Shown here: piece by piece, positions 32,020-35,373 of the stretch
How positions within the stretch are numbered: the stretch's first letter is position 1
Layout: each line of letters starts with the position of its first letter
From: JAJPXC01 sp964520525
GTDB lineage: Bacteria > Bacteroidota > Bacteroidia > Bacteroidales > Muribaculaceae
Assembly: GCA_964520525.1 (NCBI GenBank)
Contig: CAZFNR010000018.1
Span: 1-35,373, forward strand
Reading direction: 5' to 3'
DNA: 35,373 bases
Made by a program: the position numbers and the translations under genes
Notes under the pieces: model-generated
Seen by the model: the letters and a program-made list of their open reading frames with translations, nothing else
Database searches by the model: none
Told to the model about the DNA's origin: nothing

Positions 32020-32421
32020 ATGAAACGGAGATTATTTGTAGCGGCTGCAGCTATCGGGCTGTTGGCCGGTTGCGGCCTTTCGAGCCGCGAGAAGGAGATG
32101 GTAGGCGACTATTTCATCTCGGAGATTTCTGACATAGAACCGTTGTATGAGCTTCACGCTGACGGCACGTCGGTGTTGCGCGCCATACGCCCCGAGGTGT
32201 TGACCTGCTGGGTTGAAGGCCGATGGCACTTAGATGGTGATTCTCTCATTCTGGAAAATGATTTGTCGACCGTCAAGTATGAGGGTGACCGCTCGCTCAT
32301 GGGAGAAGTGGCTACCCGCTCGGCTTACCATATCACGGACTTTAACGGCACGTCGCTTACGTTGCGCAAAGATGGGATAGATTATGTCTATCACCGCCGT
32401 GTGTCCCGCGAATCAGATTGA
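32020..32421 (+). CDS. Small lipoprotein of unknown function
   Basis: The 133-aa product begins with the signal MKRRLFVAAAAIGLLAGC, with a clear lipobox L-A-G-C at Cys18. The mature part contains EKEMVGDYFISEISDIEPLY and VEGRWHLDGDSLILENDLST, which suggests short beta strands of a small lipocalin- or META-like barrel. No catalytic residue is evident. A near -7 box TAATTTAG lies at 32005-32012, 8 bp before the start. The gene is monocistronic, divergent from the lipoprotein operon, and ends 39 bp before a strong terminator. Confidence 0.8.
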   Translation: MKRRLFVAAAAIGLLAGCGLSSREKEMVGDYFISEISDIEPLYELHADGTSVLRAIRPEVLTCWVEGRWHLDGDSLILENDLSTVKYEGDRSLMGEVATRSAYHITDFNGTSLTLRKDGIDYVYHRRVSRESD

Positions 32422-32460
32422 TTGTCGATTGGCGAGATAAAGAGAGTAGTCGCTATTGTG

Positions 32461-32510
32461 TAACACAACAAAAAAGACCACCCCGGAGGGTGGCCTTTTT
32501 TGTTGTGTTA
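32461..32510. terminator. Perfect bidirectional terminator
   Basis: A 50-bp near-perfect palindrome: TAACACAACAAAAAAG pairs with its complement at 32495-32510. Inside, CCACCC pairs with GGGTGG around the loop CGGA. A-runs and T-runs flank the GC core, so it ends both the lipoprotein gene and the convergent secreted-protein gene. Confidence 0.95.
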
Positions 32511-32523
32511 TCGTAGGTGACGA

Positions 32524-34419
32524 TTATTTGACGAGCATTTTGCTGACTTTGTCGCCTTTCTTAACGATGTAGAGTTTGCCTGCTTCGGGCTGAGCCACGC
32601 GGATACCCTGGAGGTTGTAGTATTCAGCGGGAGCTGCAGCTTCAACAGCTACATCTTCAACACCGGTTGCGGTTGAGATGGTGACTGTCATTGCGCTAAA
32701 GTCAACCACGAAGTGAACGTTCTGGGGATAAGTGGTGTAGTCAACGATGTTAAACGCATTTTCGCCTCTCTTGAAGGTGGCAGCGGTGTTGAGGTGTGTC
32801 TCATAGTTGAGGCTGGTTGCACCGTAACGCTGTCCGACTGTGGTCCAATCGTTTGAATTATCAGCAAGTTTATCGGTGAAGCTGAAGAAACCGCCGTTCA
32901 AGACAACGTCGCCTTCGAAGATGTCACCGTTCTTAGTGAGCTCGACACCTACTGCGGGATCCCAATTGCCCTCGGGAAGATTGCCGAGTACGAAGAATTT
33001 AGCGGGAGTGGTCACCGGAATAGTTACAGCTTTGATGGTGGTGAGCGCAGAGTCGATAACAATCGTATAGTTGTCGACTACAGCCAGCATGATGTTCTTG
33101 GCATCGGCGGGTGCACCGCTGAGAAGTGCAACTGTGGTGTCAGCGGCGAGTGTGCCGTCGATGTGGAATCCGGCTGCGTCAAATTCAGCCCAAGTGCCTT
33201 TGGCGGTAGAAACCTTGAAGCCGTTGGTCGCGTTGATGAGGTCGAATGAGTAAGTCTTGGTTTTAGCGTCGTAGGTGAACTCGTCGGGGTTCTCGACATC
33301 CCATTTATTGCTTTTGTTGCCGAGGATGTAGAGCGCGGGAACGGTGGGCTCGGGAGTTTCCTCTTTAAGAGAGAAGGTGAGTTTGGCTGCACCTGAGATT
33401 GAGGTGAAGCGGTAGATGGTAGCTGATTCGCCATCTTCGTTGGCATAGGCGGTAATTCCACCACAAATTGCGCCTGAGGGGGTGTCTTCAGGAGCCTTGT
33501 AGGCAGCAACGACAACGTTGTCGCTTGCGCGTACAATCACAAAGTCGTTGGGGCACCAAGTAGCTGCGCGGCCTGCAAGTTTAGCACCATAAACGTAGTA
33601 GGTTTCGTCGCCGAGCATGAACCAGTCGAAACCGGCTGCCGAACGCTGCTGAACGCGGCTTATCGTTTCCCAGTCGTCAAAAGCTTCGTTGGGTTGCAGA
33701 ATGGTGTTTACGTTACCACCGTAAACATATGCGGTCATTGAGGGGTCTGATGCGTTCTGGCACTCTTCAACTGAAGTTCCCCACGGTTGGGTTACGTAGA
33801 ACGTATTGAGCGCGTTGGGGAGTTCGAGCGATGCGAATGACTCCATCATCTCACCTTCGGAGATATAGTAGGAGCAAACGACTTTAGATGTGTTCATGGC
33901 AGTGTTAAACCAACCGCCATCCTCACTGAGAACGTCGCCAAGCACGCGACCGAGATAGTCTACGCGGGTACCGTCAGTAACGCCATCGGGGAGAGTGAGG
34001 TTGAGGTTTTGCAAATCTTTGACGTCGCGGCTTCCGGCAGGAAGAATGTAGAAAGTGGTTGCACCTGTGTTTGCGCCACCACCGTTATTGAAGATGACAT
34101 TGCCTGCTTCGTCGCAAGTGATAGCGAACGGAGTGGTGGGAAGACCGGTCACAGCTTCTACAGCTCCTGTCTTGGTAAATGACCAGATTGACTTGGTGGT
34201 CTTGTTCATGACGAGAACCTCGTCTGAGCCCTTGACTGCGGTTGCATCTTTCCAATCAGCTATTCCGCCGCCGGTTTCAAGCGTAGGAAGTGCTTGTTCC
34301 CAGTCGATGGTCAGATTAAAGCCTGCAGCGATAGAGTCAACTGAACCTGCAGCCCATGCGTTGCCGGCCATCAGAGTGGCTGCTCCGGCAAGCATCATGT
34401 TGCGTAACTGTTTTTTCAT
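32524..34419 (-). CDS. Secreted multidomain protein with T9SS-like C-terminal sorting domain
   Basis: The 631-aa protein has a signal peptide (QLRNMMLAGAATLMAGNAWA). A roughly 340-residue N-terminal region resembles a beta-propeller of the DUF4623 kind, with EVLVMNKTTKSIWSFTKTG and NVIFNNGGGANTG. Two similar beta-sandwich modules follow, each opening with a Tyr/Phe-I/V-L-G-N start (PALYILGNKSNKWDV, AKFFVLGNLPEGNWD). They resemble SusE/SusF-type carbohydrate-binding domains. The tail YYNLQGIRVAQPEAGKLYIV, then KVSKMLVK, is the type IX secretion sorting tail common in this order. It may therefore be a surface glycan-binding protein. Codon use looks more A/T-ending than neighbours. It is a single-gene unit. 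Confidence 0.8.
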   Translation of the reverse strand: MKKQLRNMMLAGAATLMAGNAWAAGSVDSIAAGFNLTIDWEQALPTLETGGGIADWKDATAVKGSDEVLVMNKTTKSIWSFTKTGAVEAVTGLPTTPFAITCDEAGNVIFNNGGGANTGATTFYILPAGSRDVKDLQNLNLTLPDGVTDGTRVDYLGRVLGDVLSEDGGWFNTAMNTSKVVCSYYISEGEMMESFASLELPNALNTFYVTQPWGTSVEECQNASDPSMTAYVYGGNVNTILQPNEAFDDWETISRVQQRSAAGFDWFMLGDETYYVYGAKLAGRAATWCPNDFVIVRASDNVVVAAYKAPEDTPSGAICGGITAYANEDGESATIYRFTSISGAAKLTFSLKEETPEPTVPALYILGNKSNKWDVENPDEFTYDAKTKTYSFDLINATNGFKVSTAKGTWAEFDAAGFHIDGTLAADTTVALLSGAPADAKNIMLAVVDNYTIVIDSALTTIKAVTIPVTTPAKFFVLGNLPEGNWDPAVGVELTKNGDIFEGDVVLNGGFFSFTDKLADNSNDWTTVGQRYGATSLNYETHLNTAATFKRGENAFNIVDYTTYPQNVHFVVDFSAMTVTISTATGVEDVAVEAAAPAEYYNLQGIRVAQPEAGKLYIVKKGDKVSKMLVK

Positions 34420-34503
34420 GTTTTGAGTTATTTGTTAAACAAAAAGTTAATAATGTTATATTAATGTGTACGTCGTATCAAGCTTATTCAGAGAGAGTTA
34501 CCC

Positions 34504-34511
34504 CAAATATA
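34504..34511 (-). promoter_or_regulatory. -7 element for the T9SS-type protein gene
   Basis: The minus strand reads TATATTTG, an exact TAnnTTTG match, giving an A/T-rich leader of about 80 nt. No clear -33 box is seen at the expected spacing. Confidence 0.5.
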
Positions 34512-34585
34512 TTGACGCTTTGACACTTTATTACCGCGTAAAGATAGGCTTTATTTGTTATCCTACAAAGTTTTTTTAGAATATT

Positions 34586-35134
34586 TCACATTTGAGGGCT
34601 GTCAAGCTGCCGCAAATTGCAGCGTATTAGATTGTTGACAGCGGCGGTGTCGCCCAAGGCCTGTTGCAGCGTGATGTCGAGCCGGTGCAGCTCGGTGACG
34701 CGCGCGCCGGGGATTATGCTGTCGATGAGCGTTGCCGGCGACGGCGGGGCTGCCAGAGCGCGATAGCTGTCGTAGGTGTAGCGGGTGAAGCGCGTGTTCA
34801 TCGACACTCCGCGGCGGTCGAGCAGATAGCCGTCGGCCAATGGCAACGGGGTGGATAGGTCGGTGAGGTCAGAAGGGGCTGGGAACGAGACTAAGGCCGT
34901 GCCGGCGGCGTTTAGCGTCACGGGGACGTTGTCGGTGTAGTCGCCGTTGGTCTTGTAGATGACGGCACGCGGCAGGGCGCGGTGGATGGGGGTGTCGGAG
35001 AGTGCGCCGATTGGCTCGGGCGGCTGTTGCTGCGGTGTCGGCTGCTGCGCCGGGTCGGGTGATGTCGCGGGCGCCGACGAGCGGCATCCGGTGGCGATAG
35101 CGGCGAGAACCGTCATGGTGAGTAGGGCTTTCAT
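34586..35134 (-). CDS. Lipoprotein of unknown function with proline-rich linker
   Basis: The 182-aa protein starts with a lipoprotein signal MKALLTMTVLAAIATGC (lipobox A-T-G-C, Cys17). A Pro/Gln-rich flexible linker follows (about 22-42, PAQQPTPQQQPPEP). The globular part includes HRALPRAVIYKTNGDYTDNV, YLLDRRGVSMNTRFTRYTY and a C-terminal helix. No domain is recognised. A -7-like TATCTTCG (35175-35168) lies about 34 bp upstream of the start. There is no operon partner; the next gene is the tRNA on the other strand. Confidence 0.75.
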   Translation of the reverse strand: MKALLTMTVLAAIATGCRSSAPATSPDPAQQPTPQQQPPEPIGALSDTPIHRALPRAVIYKTNGDYTDNVPVTLNAAGTALVSFPAPSDLTDLSTPLPLADGYLLDRRGVSMNTRFTRYTYDSYRALAAPPSPATLIDSIIPGARVTELHRLDITLQQALGDTAAVNNLIRCNLRQLDSPQM

Positions 35135-35199
35135 CGGCGTTGGAGTAGCGTTTTTAAATTTGTCACGCGAAGATAAGTAAAAAACAGTATGAAAAAATA

Positions 35200-35230
35200 T
35201 TTGCGGATTGTGAATTAATTCTTACCTTTG
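35200..35230 (+). promoter_or_regulatory. Canonical promoter of tRNA-Pro
   Basis: The -33 TTTG (35200-35203) and -7 TACCTTTG (35223-35230) are separated by 19 bp, the ideal Bacteroidetes arrangement. The -7 box runs into an inverted repeat TTTGCG-GT-CGCAAA (35227-35240) near the start point. Confidence 0.85.
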
Positions 35231-35254
35231 CGGTCGCAAACAAAGAAAGCTGCT

Positions 35255-35327
35255 CGGGGTGTAGCACAGTTGGCAGCGCGCCACGTTCGGGACGTGGAGG
35301 TCGGAAGTTCGAGTCTTCTCACCCCGA
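35255..35327 (+). tRNA. tRNA-Pro (anticodon CGG)
   Basis: The cloverleaf is complete. The acceptor stem is CGGGGTG (35255-35261) with CACCCCG (35320-35326) and A73 at 35327. The D-arm contains TAGCACAGTTGGCAGCG. The anticodon stem CCACG/CGTGG surrounds loop TTCGGGA, with anticodon CGG at 35288-35290. The T-arm contains TTCGAGT. CCA is not encoded. It decodes the proline codon CCG. Confidence 0.97.
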
Positions 35328-35339
35328 CAATTTTTCAGC

Positions 35340-35373
35340 AAATGGGTTTAACTCAGCGAGTTAAGCCCATTTT
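35340..35373 (+). terminator. Terminator after tRNA-Pro
   Basis: AAATGGGTTTAACTC (35340-35354) pairs with GAGTTAAGCCCATTT (35358-35372), with one G-U pair and a 3-nt loop. The window ends at the start of the T-run. Confidence 0.85.

Overview
The window is chromosomal DNA from a member of the Bacteroidales, most likely a gut Muribaculaceae-like species (family placement is inference). The evidence is of three kinds. First, promoters carry the Bacteroidetes -7 element TAnnTTTG, clearest upstream of asnA, the tRNA, the DEAD-box helicase and several other genes. Second, there are lineage-typical genes: DUF3256 and DUF3943 proteins, an XRE-cupin/acyl-CoA ligase pair, a TPR/outer-membrane-barrel pair, a 29-residue AURKAIP1/COX24-like ribosomal protein beside HU and RNase G, and a secreted protein with a T9SS-like C-terminal sorting tail. 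Third, codon use is moderately GC-rich. Most of the window is housekeeping. The only mobility gene is a tyrosine recombinase at the left edge.

Layout. 1-2089: a minus-strand tyrosine recombinase between two gene-poor stretches that hold inverted repeats and 9-bp G/C runs. 2090-11455: a plus-strand run with short gaps: XRE-cupin regulator, AMP-forming acyl-CoA ligase, proB, proA (proline synthesis), a 993-aa TPR protein and an outer-membrane barrel. 11797-13838: DUF3943 membrane protein, then asnA, ending in a strong bidirectional terminator. 13976-16226 (minus): HU, the mini ribosomal protein, a large hairpin, and RNase G/E. 16422-17111 (minus): a YhhQ/QueT-type queuosine-precursor transporter, preceded by what reads as a preQ1-I riboswitch ending 4 nt before its AUG. 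17293-19820: a small unknown protein, a lipoprotein cyclophilin and an M16 peptidase translationally coupled to it.

19970-21835 is a DUF349 protein. 22002-23396 is a lone polyprenyl-phosphate sugar-1-phosphate transferase. 23531-27597 is a DEAD-box helicase / DUF3256 / xseA / xseB operon. It converges on a minus-strand operon (31860-27650) of a small lipoprotein, a SUI1/eIF1-like factor and an AddA-like helicase-nuclease. 32020-32421 is a small lipoprotein, which shares a perfect bidirectional terminator with the 631-aa secreted protein on the minus strand. A further small lipoprotein and a tRNA-Pro(CGG) with a canonical promoter and terminator close the window.

The most interesting signals are regulatory RNA and DNA elements rather than a new gene cluster. 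They are the preQ1-type pseudoknot before the transporter, the 61-nt two-part hairpin in front of RNase G, a 42-bp direct duplication carrying tandem copies of a promoter, a 14-bp palindrome in the leader of the DUF349 gene, and an in-frame 15-bp tandem repeat in the AddA-like gene. I did not find a convincing undescribed defence or secretion system. All calls come from reading sequence and translations, without database searches.
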